Part shown: piece by piece, positions 1 to 12,432 of the stretch
Layout of the letters: each line of letters begins with the position of its first letter
Position numbering within the stretch: position 1 is the stretch's first letter
Assembly (NCBI GenBank): GCA_029532625.1
Contig: JARFXM010000004.1
Span: 1,922,001-1,986,000 of the forward strand
Direction: 5' to 3'
Source of the DNA: Lomentospora prolificans
Lineage: Eukaryota > Ascomycota > Sordariomycetes > Microascales > Microascaceae
DNA: 64,000 nucleotides
Notes under the pieces: model-generated
Database searches by the model: none
Seen by the model: the letters and a program-made list of their open reading frames with translations, nothing else
Told to the model about the DNA's origin: nothing
Position numbers and translations under genes: made by a program

Positions 1-3000
1 AGCCTCAAGGGGAACAAGAATATCGCCAATGAAACTTTTGTTGACGTTTCTGAACCCACCGCGTAACGGGAGAGTTGGGCCGACTGAAGTATTATCCCAC
101 TAGGCGCACTGGCCTGGTCTAGTGTTCACTAGTATCGGATCCAGCAGGTGAGATTACAGGATCAAGGCTCACGGTAGTACTTGCATCTGAACTCCACTCT
201 TGCTGCCGACCAGATTCAAGCCTTCTTGGGTGCTTCCAGGCACGAGAGGCTGGGTAGGTCAGGTTCTCTATTGCCAGTCCGAGGGAGATTACCGCCAGCG
301 CTGTTGTGACCAGATCTCAGAGGACCAAGGAGAAACCGTGGCCGGCGAGCACGAAATCTTCAACAAACCACTGCAACCGCCCGGGTGCTCGAGAGCGGTC
401 TTTCCCGCTGTACTTGGTGGGTTGGTGCAGAAGGATTGATGCATCCATTGCCAGCAGCGTTATCTTCCTGCCCGGAACTGGACATCAAGGCCGTACACGT
501 GGGTAAATTCTCCTCGTTCCAGCCGCGCTACCATCCGTAACATGGTGCTCTTTTCGACATGCACCTTTACGTCCAAGTGGCCGAGAGGTTCGCATTGAGG
601 TGTGAGGCAGAGGCCTGAGCCTGGCCAACTGCTTCGGTTAAACCATCACACCATCTCGTTGATTTCTCACTTTTTTCATCCAATAACTGGTCACCGGATG
701 TACGCCGGAAATCCGGCATGGTGGAAGGTAGAAGGTAGGTTAACGGATTGGGCAAGAGAGTATCCTTCATGGCTTTTCCCCCCGCCCGCCCGCCCGGGTG
801 CCATAAACGTTCGTCGGAGTAGAGGTAAACTTGAGAGTGAGTCCTGACAGTGAGATCGCCGCGGTCCTCACAGCGGCCAGAGGGGATTTGGATGGACTAG
901 ACCAAAACGAGTGGTGATTCGCAATTTAGGGGACGCTGGTGCTTGCTGCAGAGCTACTAATGCAATGCAGTCCATGCTGCTGGCGTTGTTTTCCTGGTAC
1001 CAGACGCAAGGAAGGGTTGTTTGGGCGAAATGGATAATACCCTGCCCACTCAAGTGTGACCTTGGCCTTTTCCTTTTTCCTCCCGATACATGTAGGACAC
1101 AACGAGAAACTGGTTGTCGACTTTTGAACCTCAGAGGGTGTCTCCAGTACCTGCACCTCACTGAAGATGCTGGTATTTTGGTGGTACCAGAAACCAACGT
1201 TAGTTGCATTGATTCGTTGACCTCTGGTTAAGCAAGCCCAGATATTGCGGGAGGTGGCCCATGTGGTCACGACTGAACCCTTGACTGTGTTCTGCATTCG
1301 GCAGTGAAAGTATTATTATCGATATGCTCAAAATAGCGCTAGTAGAGACACAGCCGCTCCTGTAGCCCATATTAATTTGAGCGCTCAGGAAGGGTGACAC
1401 GAGGTCAACCACACTCTCCAAGGGCCCCGCTACTAGTGCCCGTCGCACTCTAATAGATGAAAATCCAGGAGAGCAATTAATCGCAATTATGCAGTTAATG
1501 TTCCTACATGAGGGTTTCAATAGATCTTCACCCTCTCGCCAGGGGCAAAGCTGCACGTCGGCTACGGATCTATTACGAAGTAGTTTGCTTGTCTCGGCGA
1601 TTATTATGCGAAAGAGCCCGGACGACCCAAGAGGCTGAACGCTCTCCTCGTCTCCCATCAAGGGCTCAAGCCGTACGGCAAGCGCGGGAACCTCTATAGT
1701 ATTAAGAAGGAGAAGCGATAAGGGGAGGGTGGCAGTCATCCGGCAAGTGAATGATTCCAAACTCCTGATATTGCTCGATTTCCCCTCTATTGGAACCTTT
1801 TCTTCACTTTCTATTTCACCTGGTCGCTCATTCCTTCCGTCGCTGGCCTTCTTTTTTCCCTTCTTTTTCGATGTTGTCTTTTTGCGGATCTCATTTGTTT
1901 GATCCGTTGTGGCCGCCCTTGTGGAATGACCAACAGCCACCACATCGCTGACTACCAGGCATCCTTGTTTTACACGCCGCTCCGAGGTAGCCAGCTGGCA
2001 AGTGACCCGTGCTCGTGCCTGTGGCCAACGTTTGTACTTCGTACCTTCCTCGCCGAAATTGTACTGGGCTCCCCTCGTACTTTCTCTGCGCATACGGACT
2101 CCGCCGCCATCAGACCCTCATTCCTGACTTGGTCCTGGCGCCTTCCGCTATTTGGAAGGGCCTGCCATCTTCTTCCTTCTCTTGCTCTCTCAGCTCTTTG
2201 CTTTTCTCCATCTTCCTGGTGGGCCTCGTAGCGCCGACTCGTCAAATTCCTGGTCCCACTTGGGCTGTCCCCCGAAATCCACGACGCGTGCGAATCACAA
2301 GAGTTACACCGGTCGGCCCTGCTCAGTTACTCCAAATCATTCGGGCTTCTCTTTCCTAAGAGTCAAACAGTGCGTCGTCTCTGGCGTGACAAAGCTGCAC
2401 TGGTTCATGCAGTTCAAGCGGCGTTCATACCGTATATTCGTTTTGGAGCAGGGGGACTCGCCACAGCCACTACGGCCAGTCCTCGCTGGTATTTGATCTC
2501 GGGGCCACTTTTTTGGTCAGCTCGTACTTCTTTGTCGGAGTGCCTGGATTTTCCCTTCCGAATACGCGCCAGTTATCTCCATCAGGATAGGAACAAGCAA
2601 GGTTGGCTCCTCAGGAATGACGGCATATGGTTAACCCTGTTAACCCCGCCGATACTTCAAGGTATATTTCCTGCTTTGCCTAACCCTGGCAACCCCAGCA
2701 TCAACCACGCCCACAGCTGGCCAGCCATTGAGCATCATCTCACTACCAAGCTGAAGACAAGGGTACACACTCCCAGTGTACCGGGTCATAATCCCCGAGT
2801 TCGACGGGAGGGAGAAGGGGTAATAAAAAAGAAGAAGAGGTAGAAGGAAGAAAAAAAAAAACTTCAACCCACCCATTCGCGGCCTATCTCCCAAATACTT
2901 TCGCTCGGCTCCAGGCCGCTGGGAAACACTTATAGTTGCAAAGGGTCGGGAAAAAGAGGTAGAAAAAACTCTGACTGCTTGGCTCTCTACTGCCCATCAT

Positions 3001-3724
3001 CTGCACCAAGGTACTCATCCCCTGCCTCGAACGAATGGGCCCCAGCCACTGAAGCCTTCCCACTTCTTCCCACTCTTGCCTACAAGTACCCCGAAAATTC
3101 ACCTATGACGCCCTTTGCGCACACGCCAGCCAGCCATCCGGAAGGTCTTGGTGCGTGCACTTGCCCTCGGTACTGCCGTGGGCTTCCTTAGGACCAGCGT
3201 TCGCATGTACATCTCGATTCTGTACCTTTGTCGTCCAGTTGTCTAAGAGCGGGTGCGCGCGTGTCTGTCAGGTTTTGCTCCAATCACCCTCCGGTGTATC
3301 CTCGACATTCCCAAGCCAAACAAATCCGGCCAGAAGAGCTAGCTGTACAGCCCTGGTCTGCAACCACTTCTAGCCATTGGTACAAACCCGTCCCGGCCCC
3401 TTGTCGTTGCTTTTTCTCTCGTTCGTCCAAATCCCCCAAGCCCGTCTTGTCCTTCCTCTCTTCTGAGCTGCTTCCTGACCCGTTAAAGTCAGCCTGAGCC
3501 CAAATCAACACCTTTTCTTCCTCTGTCGGCCCAACTATTGGCAATTCCAATCTTTTCCCTCCTTCACCATCTTCCAGCCTGGCACGACGATCAAAGCTAC
3601 GCGCCTTCGCAACACAGATCCGTATAGATACCGCGACGTCGCCCGATACCCTGGCTCGAGGGCCTCAACCTTCTTCCTCATGAACCCCGCCATATAGAAC
3701 CCCGGACACTACCACACATACGCT
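1..3724. other. Gene-free stretch upstream of the SYLF gene
   Basis: I see no gene I can support here. The open frames on both strands are short, overlap each other, and their translations match no family I know. The longest is an ATG-initiated 297-codon frame on the minus strand (1200-2093), rich in Lys/Arg in one part and Leu/Ile in another, with no recognisable domain. From about 3400 to 3724 the plus strand is pyrimidine-rich, which fits a promoter or leader of the gene starting at 3725. Confidence 0.5.
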
Positions 3725-5867
3725 ATGCACCGTGTATCGGCTTTACTATCGTGGGATAAGCGGAAATCCGCCCCGAAGATTCCCAACCCTCTCAACCGCC
3801 TGTCAACGACATCAGTGACGACAACGAAAGTCAAGAAAGAGGTGTTCTGGCCTGGCACACTCGATCAAGAATGTGAAAAAGCCGCTCGCATATTGAAATC
3901 ATTCTGCAGTATGGTCCTATTATAGTTTCCCCAGCCTTCCATCTCTTTTCTGCACAGCAGGCCCTTGTGCCTGCCTGTGGTGTCCATGGCTTGCTCTAAC
4001 CTGATCTCAATGCGCAGCTGACGGGTGCCTCGCACCGTTACATGAGGATGACTCGGCATCCTCGTCCGAACCCAAGTCTCCGCTTAGGATTACGAAGCGG
4101 ATACCGAAGCGAATCATCCAAAACGCAGCGGGAATCGCCATCTTCACGTGTATGCGCTCTGGCCTGTGGATGACGGGGTCAGGTGGCTCTGGTATTTTGA
4201 TCGCACGAAAAGCTGACGGAACATGGTCCCCACCCTCCGCTCTCCTTCTACACACCCCGACCCTGAGTTTCATCATGGGAGTTGATATCTACGACTGCGT
4301 TCTGGTCATCAACAATTTGTCCGCCCTTGAGTCGATCGCGCGACCTCAGGTAACTCTCGGTGAGGATGTCGGCCTCGCCTGTGGCCCAATGGTGCCTCCT
4401 GAGTCGTCAGAAGAGGATATCAAGTGGAAGGACCTTGGTAATACCGTTTTTACTTATATGAAGGCGAGGGGGCAGGCGCAACCGGTCAACCTCGGCGGCT
4501 GTATATTAGTTGAGCGAGGAAACGAGAATGAGCGATTCTACAGCAGCAACACCACCATGATGGACATTCTCGCTGGCAACGTTTCTAAGAATGTTGACGA
4601 GACGCGGCCGCTGTTCGAAGTTATCAAGCAGGCAGAAGGCCGATCGGATTACGACACCACCCTAATCGAGCAGGTCTCAATTCACTGTGCCCCCGGAGAT
4701 GCGGTAATAGAGTCGCCGAAACCAACACCCCCGGTATCGCCGCGCACTCCGTTCGGAATTCCCTCACCGGATGACCCCGATCCGTTCGGCGTATTAGCTC
4801 TGGAAATGGCGGGTCTTGAAATCCGCGAGGCCGGTACCCGACTACGACCCACAAGCAGCCAGTTCGACTTTGCCCCTAGCCCAACAAGCCCGCTATTCCC
4901 ACGATTCAAGCGACAAAGCGTGGACACGATGGCAACGCGAAGCAACAGGGGCAGCTGTTTGTCTGTCCGCACCGAGAACACCCACATGACGGATGCTTGC
5001 ACTCAGACCGAGACGTCGAATACTCCACACACCACACCGAGCTTGACTCACAGCGACGATGGACGTGACCGAGCATCCCTAGATAAGATGAGGAGCCTCG
5101 AGGATGTTATCGAGGAAGAGGTCGACTATACGAAGATCGACTTCTCGCCCATCCGACAGTTCAGCAACAACCAATCACTTGATGGGCTTACCATGGTTAA
5201 TAGCCCCGCTAACACCGACGGCGGTCAACAGACCGATCGCGATTCGACCCGTGATGAGACGACCACAGCCGCCGACATTCCACTGCCCATCGAGACTGAA
5301 GAGGATGACGGAGACTATGCGGATGATGAGGACGATGAGATTGATGATGACGAGGAGCCTGTTGTTTTCGAAGTCGCCTCAGCTGTCCAACCAGTCCGCA
5401 CTGCCGTCGTGGCAGCGCAGGTTCAGGCTAAGGGCGCCATTGTCACTATCCCCAAAAGGATACCTCCCCCCCTCCCCCTTCGCAATCCCGCGCGTAGCTC
5501 CCAGGCCAAAAGTGACCTTGGTGACGTTAGTGGGCTCATGAGCCCTGCTAGGAGCTCGTTCGGCGATGAGCGCGTCTCTATCTCGTCTGAGCCCATGATT
5601 TCAACAAAAGAGAAGCCCGCTATCGCGATTTCGCAGGCCACCCCGGTCGTCGAGTCTAAGTCGATCCTAACCCGCGACATCCCCACACCTGTGTCTATCG
5701 AATCGGAAGACAACGCTAGCTTCAAGTCGGTCTCCGATACCCAGACAACCGAGGCTACCGAGGCTGCCGACGAACAACACTCCAAGACGGAGAAGACAGT
5801 GGAGATTGTGGAGGTACCTCCCGTCACAACCGAAACGGCGCCAACAGCCGCCGTTACCGCCACATAA
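3725..5867 (+). CDS. SYLF-domain (Ysc84/SH3YL1 family) protein without SH3
   Basis: Two exons, 3725-3908 and 4018-5867, separated by a 109-nt intron (donor GTATGG, acceptor GCAG, phase 1), give a 677-residue protein. Residues about 15-245 form a SYLF domain. Exon 1 supplies the start (FWPGTLDQECEKAARILKSF). Exon 2 continues with RIPKRIIQNAAGIAIFT, a Gly/Ser-rich turn (TGSGGSG), VGVDIYDCV-like and VINN segments, and LGGCILVER. SYLF domains bind phosphoinositides and, in yeast Ysc84/Lsb3, actin at endocytic sites. Yeast homologues end in an SH3 domain. This one instead has a roughly 420-residue Ser/Thr/Pro-rich tail with an acidic run near residues 488-508 and a proline cluster (RIPPPLPLR) near 542 that could be an SH3 ligand. 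The fold call is secure; the cellular role is inferred from the family. Starting at the exon 2 ATG (4152) would cut the domain in half. Confidence 0.88.
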
Positions 5868-7427
5868 ACCAGCGTGACTAATGACCGATCACAAGGGTCT
5901 CGATTTAGATCCTTGTAGATCATGTATACTACCAATGAAGCATAGGAGACCTGGTAATTTCCGCATTTTACCATGGCCTCATAATGCCCGGGTCTGCAAT
6001 TTCTACGGCAGACCGTCCACTTCAACGACCGGAGTACTGTTATGATTGGGGATGTTTGGAATGGATCATATTTTGGAAGGGTGCAATCTATTTGCAGAAC
6101 TTGAGGTTTTTTTTTTTTTTCATCATGTCCCTCGCTCTACGAAACCGGCGTTTTGTTTTGGGAATCAGGGGTTTGGTTTCCCTCAAGGTTTGTTCACGAC
6201 TGGGAACTTGAGAAGAAAATGCTTGGATCACATTCAATCTTTGGCTTGGGAATGGGAAATGGGCCAGTCGGCTTGTCAAAAGAGAGACATGACGGCTAGG
6301 CCAGACTAAGAACTAGTTCAACGCTCGGCGCAGGAAGGATAGATGAAGACTTTATAAAGGCAAGAGCAAAAGGGGCCGCACGGCAGATGTAGGAATCGAT
6401 TTATCCTCGACGGTCGCCAGGGACGTTGATATGACGAGCCGTCCTGCAAGAGCTCGGTTTCTCGGGAGGGTCGATCGGTCGGCTGGGGCTCGCATCTGCC
6501 GATCACGCTTGCCATGCTCCTTGTATCCTGTTAGTTTATACCCAATTTCATATTCAAATTCTCTTAAAAGCTTCGGCCTCTTTCGAATCAACATCGTCAG
6601 CACTGTGGATTCCAAATGGTGAAAAAATGTGTGATTTGAAAACGCTCAACGCTCTGTGGAACAAGAACTCCTCCCTTGCGTCCCTTGGTATTCTACCCTA
6701 AATTCCATGCCTTTTTTAATACAGGTAATTAACTAGACGTTCTAGTCAGGCTGTTTCATAGCTCAGGAGATATTTGCCTTTGTCGACGCCCAAACCTCAC
6801 TTTGTAGATGTATATAAATATTCATGTGTATATATTCACGCCCCTAGCAATTATCACATGCGCACCCCCCTTAATTGATCTTGGTACCTCATGAAGCAAT
6901 GCGTGCTCTCATGTAATGTACAAAGGTACATTGATTACATATGTGACGTATGTCTGCCGCTGCCAGTTGTCACCAGCTTCAGCCTGGTCATGGTACATTC
7001 ATATTTATGTTGCAATGTGGACATGGATGCCCCAGCCTCAAATCCAGCCACAGAGAAAATCCGTGCCAACCCAAAAGCTATTCTTACTGGCAGAGGACCC
7101 TCCACTAGCACCGTGTGCAATGGTAATTTGCAAAATCGCCAATATACTTTTTGGTGGCATTCGCGACACAAGGCTCCCCTCCCATCGCGCCAATACTCAT
7201 CCCCCTTCCCAAAGTATTGTTGTCCATCACCGCCACGGCAATTCACTCCTTTGGCGACGAATACACTGTAATATATAGGCCACGCACTCTCTCTTGCTAG
7301 GCCCACTAGCGATTCTACCGTATCGCCTTCGAGGGTTCGCTCCGACGCGACACATTACTACCAGCCTCGTTCTACCCTTCCAATTAAGCGAGACCCAAGA
7401 CCGTTTGCGCCGCAACCGGAGAACAAG
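5868..7427. other. Intergenic: SYLF 3' region and arp9 promoter
   Basis: No gene is supported. The first few hundred bases should hold the 3' UTR of the SYLF gene; a T-rich run lies near 6108-6120. An AT-rich patch with TATA-like sequence lies near 6800-6840 (tatataaatatt, tatatatt), about 600 nt before the arp9 start. The open frames here are short and unlike known proteins. Confidence 0.5.
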
Positions 7428-9815
7428 ATGTCGGGCAGCGCGGCGAAGTGGAAGGAGGAGCAGATCCTCGTGATCTGTCCTGGGAGTAGGACGACGATGG
7501 CGCAGTTGGGATGCAGCGAGCTCACGCCGCCCGTCCATCGGATCCCGACGCGCATGTTCAAGGACCCCGAGGATGGCGGGTGGAGGCCGTATCACACTTT
7601 TAAGAGGAAGAAGCCCGGTTTCGTGAAGAAGGTTAGCGAGGGCGCCCAGCAGAACGGAGAGGCGAAAGCCGCTGAGGAGGATGAGGACGAGTGGGAGTGG
7701 GTTGAGGACCAGGACTCTGATGAGGGAGCGGTATATCCTATGCAAGGTGAGTCTACCAAATAGGTGCATCCGCCGGGCGAGAAGCTTCCGTTTCTCTTCT
7801 GCGATGATGTCCAATTTTCCTAGCGGCCAATTGAGGTTGGAGGTAGAGAAACCATGCTAATAGATCAACCCCGTCTCTTCCGCAGCCGGCCGCATCGTCA
7901 ACATGCCTGCCTTCCTCGCCTTCCTCGACCACATTCACAGCATGCTCACGACAACATACCACAACACGCCTATCGTTCTCATGGCCTCTCCCCAATGGAC
8001 GCGCGACTGCATCGAGGAGATTACGCGGTACATCTTCGAAAAGACCAAGACGCCTTCCCTCTGCTTGATCCACTCCGCCGTCGCGACGCAGTACGGCCTC
8101 CGCTGGCCCCACATGACGGTCGTTGACATTGGCTTCGAAAAGGTTGATGTAACCTGCATCTACGAAGGCAGCGTAGTGAACCACATGGATCTCGGCGTGT
8201 CCTACGGCAAGGTTGACGGTATCCGATCTGGTGGCGAGGTCTTTACACAGAGGCTCTTGGATCTACTCAAGGATAAGGGCTTTAACTACGACATGGCCGA
8301 GAAGCTCAAGAAGAGCGGCATTTGTGAGGTTCTCGCGTATAACCCTGATGTCCCTGGCTACATGGAGCTTCCCAAGGAGAACCTGGACCCGGCGGGCGGT
8401 GCGGCGTTGGGTGCCGGTAACGACCCCATCAAGGTAGCTGCCGAGGCCTCGAGGCCGCCAATCGTGCTGGACGAGGAGGATGTATCTGGGGAGAGCAAGG
8501 GTGTCGATGAGGATGGTGTGCTCGATGTCGCTACTATCGTGACGAGCGGCCAGACCAAGGAGTTCCTCGCCAAGAAGGAGAAGGAAAAGGGCAAGACTGG
8601 GAAGAGAGGCAAGGGCCAGGACGAAGGTCAGAACGCTAGGAACATTCGTTTGCCGAACTCGAAGAGGATGTGCAACGTTTTCCACTACGAGGAGGTTATC
8701 CATGAAGAGGTTCCCAAGCCTAAGCCGGCCCCTCCCGCTCCCGCTGCTGCCCCCGCTCCTGCGGCCCCGCCTACCACTGTTATCGAGAACGGCGTAGAGA
8801 AGCCCGCCAGCACCGATGAAGCCTCCAAGAAAGAAGCTGAGGACGCCATGAAGGTCGACGCGCCCGACGCTCCTAATGGCCCCGCCTCGACCAGCACCGA
8901 GCCCAACGCTGCCTCCGCCTCGGACGCCCCCAAGCCCGTAGAGGACGAAGGGCCGGTCGAGACGGAGCTCCAGGCCAAGCTTGTCCGTCGCGACATCGAA
9001 GTCGGCCTCGAGCGCTTTCTGTTTGCCGACCGCGAGCAAATCGATCGCATCACCACCCTGATCTGGAAGACCATCCAGAGCATCCCCGACATGTTCATGC
9101 GTCCGGCCTGCTGGGACCACATCGTCATCGTTGGCAATGGCAGCCGTATCCGCGGCCTCCGCGACAACATCATCCAGACCCTCACGGCCCGCCACCTCAT
9201 CTCCCCCTCGTCCGCCACCATCTTCACGTCGGAGCTCCCGTCCAACATGGCCACGCCCACCGGCACCGGCTCCCAGACCCCCACCGGCTCCTTCACCGGC
9301 ACTCCCCACCAGCTCCCCACCACCGGCGGCGTCAACCCCCTCCTCCAGGCCGCCACGACCGCCACCCTTAACGTGGGCCAGGCCGCCGCCGTCGTGGGCG
9401 CCCCCGGGAGCGAGGCAGGCGGCGCTGCGGCCGGCACGTCGCACCGCTTCCACAGCCAGACACCCACCAGTATCAAGCTCGCGCCGCTGCCGACGTACCT
9501 TTCTGAGTGGTCCAAGAACGGCTACGAGGAGGCCATGTTCCTGGGCAGCCAGGTCGCGGGCAGGATCGCGTTCTGCTTGCATAACCTGGACGGACCGAAC
9601 ACGGAGGCGCAGAAGAGGATGAGCTTGAGCCGTGTCGAGTACAAGTACGTTATTCCCCCTCTTTGTTTTCTTTCTTTTTTTTTCCCTTTCCCGCCTCTCC
9701 CTTTGCTTGATTTCATCTCTCCGCTCAGTTATCGGGAACTCTTCCTAACGCTAACGATATTATTTATAGTGAGCTTGGACCAAAGGGTATCCGCAAGCAC
9801 TCAATGCTCAGCTAG
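7428..9815 (+). CDS. arp9: Actin-related protein Arp9 (SWI/SNF and RSC remodeller subunit)
   Basis: Three exons (7428-7746, 7886-9644, 9770-9815) encode 707 residues. The intron 1 donor is GTGAGT and its acceptor CGCAG; the intron 2 donor is GTACGT and its acceptor TATAG. Both joins keep the frame: MQ-A-GRIVNMPAFLAFLDHIH and VEYNELGPKGIRKHSMLS. The N-terminus (EEQILVICPGSRTTMAQLG) and the MASPQWTRDCIEEITRYIF and VVDIGFEKVDVTCIYEG segments are actin-fold elements of the Arp9 type. Canonical actin nucleotide-binding loops are not conserved, as usual for this family. Two low-complexity inserts interrupt the fold: a Lys- then Pro/Ala-rich one at about residues 300-465, and a Gly/Ser/Thr/Ala-rich one at about 559-628. 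In yeast Arp9 pairs with Arp7 on the HSA helix of Snf2/Sth1. The small third exon supplies the last 15 residues. Arp8 was considered, but the N-terminal motif fits Arp9 better. Confidence 0.85.
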
Positions 9816-10890
9816 ACAACGATGGGGGAGGAGTAGTATGAATACAATGCAAAAAAAAAGGGCATATCATCCATAGGGAATCTCTTGGGAGACTACGGCG
9901 CGGAAGCACCGGGAAAATGGTCAGATTCGGCTGCAACGGGCAATGCTTTCTTTGAGGTCTTTTTTTTTTCCTTCCTTTTTTTTTTTTTTTTTTTTCCACC
10001 ATCGCTTCTCCTTTTGGTATTCCTCATGTGGATGGATCTTTAGATGTAGGCTGCTATACTTTGAAACTTGTTGTTCTGTTGGCTTTCTTTCTCTTTTTCC
10101 CGTATGTACGTAGTTCATGTACAATAAAAGGAGCACAAGCATGTATATCATCTGTCAAGCTTCGAGTATGGACCCGATGCGTCATAGTTTTCGGCAAGCC
10201 AAGCGAGGTCCCTCGTAAGACCCCATCATTTTAAACATAGCGGGAAGAGTTTGCCTATTGTGTGTGTGTGTGTGTGTGTGTACTTCAATGCTATCGACTA
10301 ATAGTGCTGCTAGTTGTCTCCCTTTGCCCCTCAAGTCTAATGCTTCTTAATAGCGTCACGCGCACAAAACAATCAAGCAAGAACAGGGACGGTCTTTAAG
10401 AAGTTTTGATCTCATCCTTTGGATTTTCCTTTGTGTTCCTATGAAGCTTAATGAGTTTAACAAACAGAAAACGAAAAGCCTCCTTATAACGCCGGTATCA
10501 AAGTGAATAATTTCGAATGGGAGTAGTAGTCAACAATGGACGATATAATCGAACCCCCCTCTCGTTTCTTTCATATGCATCATGCTCTCTCTCTCTTCTT
10601 CCTCTTCATCTCTCCAAGTAATGTGGGGGTGGGAAACCTTCGAATCCGTAATGTTCGCGGCCGTCGCATCGTGATGTGTGGGTTTAGTTAGGTGTCCGAG
10701 TGTGGTTTAGCGCGTTATGCAAGTGGTAGAATAGATGTGCGGCTCAAAAAGATGTCGTGTGGCTTTAGAATTCGCGCCCCGTCCCGCCCATTCAACTCCC
10801 CTCATCTCATCCTAATGCTAGAGGTCATATCGTAGAAGCAATTCTTTTCTTTAAACCAAATATCATAAAGATTTCACGAGAACAATATGT
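9816..10890. other. Convergent 3' region between arp9 and ole1
   Basis: Convergent 3' ends of arp9 (+) and ole1 (-). It holds T-rich tracts at about 9960-9997 and a TG microsatellite at 10259-10281. No coding region is supported. Confidence 0.55.
10259..10281 (+). repeat. (TG)11 microsatellite
   Basis: Eleven perfect TG units lie in the gene-free space between the 3' ends of arp9 and ole1. Confidence 0.95.
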
Positions 10891-11696
10891 TTACGCAGCG
10901 TCAGCAGCGGCAATGGGTTGAGGCACACGAGTAACCTGGTCGCCAGCCCTGATGATGCGCTGGCCGGTCGAGTCACTGATGTAGGACATGTCCTTGTTCT
11001 CGAACTGGGCGCGCTTCCAGATCTCGACCTCGCATCCTCCGCGGAGCACACCAACGCGCATCGTAGAAAGAAGGTTGTGGGCAGCGTTGGAGTGGAGGTA
11101 GACACCGCCATTGAAGATGGCGGTTGCGTCCTTGCCGACAGCGGACGAAATGAGGGCCTTGCCACCGGGGTGCTCGTTGATGAAGTCGCCAATATCGTGG
11201 ATGACACCGGCGATGGCGGTAAGCTTCTTTCCGTTCTCCTTGCAGTCGGCGACGAAATCGTCCCAGTTGACAACGGGGAGCTGTTCAAGGGGAACACCCC
11301 AGTCGAGAGTAGCACGCTTCTGGTCGAGCTTCTTCTGGAGCTGCTGGACACGGCCCTTTTCAATCTCGTTGGCGCGGAACTGCTTGAGGTCGTAGGCGAG
11401 GCCGAGCTGCTTCCAGACCCAGATGTGCCACTTGGTGGGGTCGTACTGCCACCACTGGATGGCGTTGCGGTAATCCGAGGGGAACTCGTGGTGGAAGTTG
11501 TGGTATCCTTCACCAAGGGTGACGAGGGCGGTGATGACGTGGTCACGGGGCGAGTTGCGGTCATCGAAAGGCTGCTCGCCGAGCCAGTGGGCAAGCGAGT
11601 TGACGCAGAAGGTGGCCTGCTGAACAAAGAAAATCTGTAATCGTCGTTAGTCCCGCTGTTTTCCGCAAATCCATTGACTGGCGAGGAAAAGAAAAT

Positions 11697-11728
<32 letters not shown>

Positions 11729-12432
11729 GAGGAACTTACTCGGAGAATACCGGCATAGATGAAGCCACCAATCCAATCATTAAAGAAGATGCCGCAGACA
11801 GCCATGGGGAAGATGAGACCCATGAAGATGACGCACTTGAGGAAGTTCTTGTGCTGCCAAACGACGACAGGGCACTCGTTCAAATCGGTAATGTCGGTTC
11901 GACCAATGCGCTTGGCGTCCTGCTTGAAGACCATCCAGCCGATGTGGGAGTAGAGGAGACCCTTGCGGACCGAGTAGGGGTCCTTTTCGGTGTCGGTGTA
12001 TCGGTGATGAGCACGGTGGTCCCTAGACCACCACCTGATGGAGCCCTCGACGGCACCAGCACCCATGGCGGCGAGGTAGATCTTGAGGGGAAGAGTGGCT
12101 TGGTAAGACTTGTGAGCCCAGAGACGGTGGTAACCGGCCGTGATTCCGAGACCAGTGTTGAAGTAGTAAATGACACTGAAGATGGCAGTGTTGAGCTGGA
12201 GAGGGACCCAGTAGGAGGAGATGAGGCCCAACATGGGGATGACGATGATGAAGGTGGTGTTGAGCCAGTTGATGTGCTGGTACCAGTTGGACCAAGTCAT
12301 GGGCATCTCAGAGATATGAGGCTTCTTGCAATCCGACTCCTTCTTCTTGCTGGAAGCCCTCAGGGGCACGTAATCAGTTGTGCCATCGGGGAACGAAGCG
12401 GCGACATCGACGCCAGTCGACTTGCTTGCCAT
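10891..12432 (-). CDS. ole1: Stearoyl-CoA (acyl-CoA) delta-9 desaturase with cytochrome b5 domain
   Basis: On the minus strand, exon 1 is 12432-11740 and exon 2 is 11634-10891. The 105-nt intron has donor GTAAGT and acceptor TTACAG, phase 0, joining AGILR to IFFVQQ. The protein has 478 residues, the usual Ole1 length. The three histidine boxes of membrane di-iron desaturases are present: HRLWAH (102-107), HRAHH (139-143) and HNFHH (276-280). Hydrophobic membrane segments lie at about 60-75, 82-100 and 200-228. The C-terminal part is a fused cytochrome b5 domain with the haem-ligand HPGG motif near 386-389, so it carries its own electron donor. It introduces the cis-9 double bond into palmitoyl- and stearoyl-CoA in the ER. 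The intron carries a long homopolymer (A on the plus strand, 11704-11728, so pyrimidine in the transcript). A strong acceptor-like site (TTTCTCTCCAG, ending at 12477) 44 nt before the ATG suggests a 5' UTR intron. Confidence 0.97.
11704..11728 (+). repeat. Homopolymer in ole1 intron
   Basis: A run of about 25 A on the plus strand lies inside the ole1 intron, just after the donor. In the transcript it is a U tract. It is long enough to vary in length between strains. Confidence 0.9.

Noticed and set aside
2631..2697. Telomere-like TTAACCC/TAACCC units
   Set aside because: Only a few imperfect, widely spaced copies; not a tandem array and not at a chromosome end.
8263..9582. 439-codon minus-strand frame opposite arp9
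   Set aside because: It lies wholly antisense to the well-supported arp9 coding exon; its Gly/Arg/Ala composition is the mirror of arp9 codon use.
10918..11640. 240-codon plus-strand frame opposite ole1 exon 2
   Set aside because: Antisense shadow of the desaturase and cytochrome b5 coding exon.
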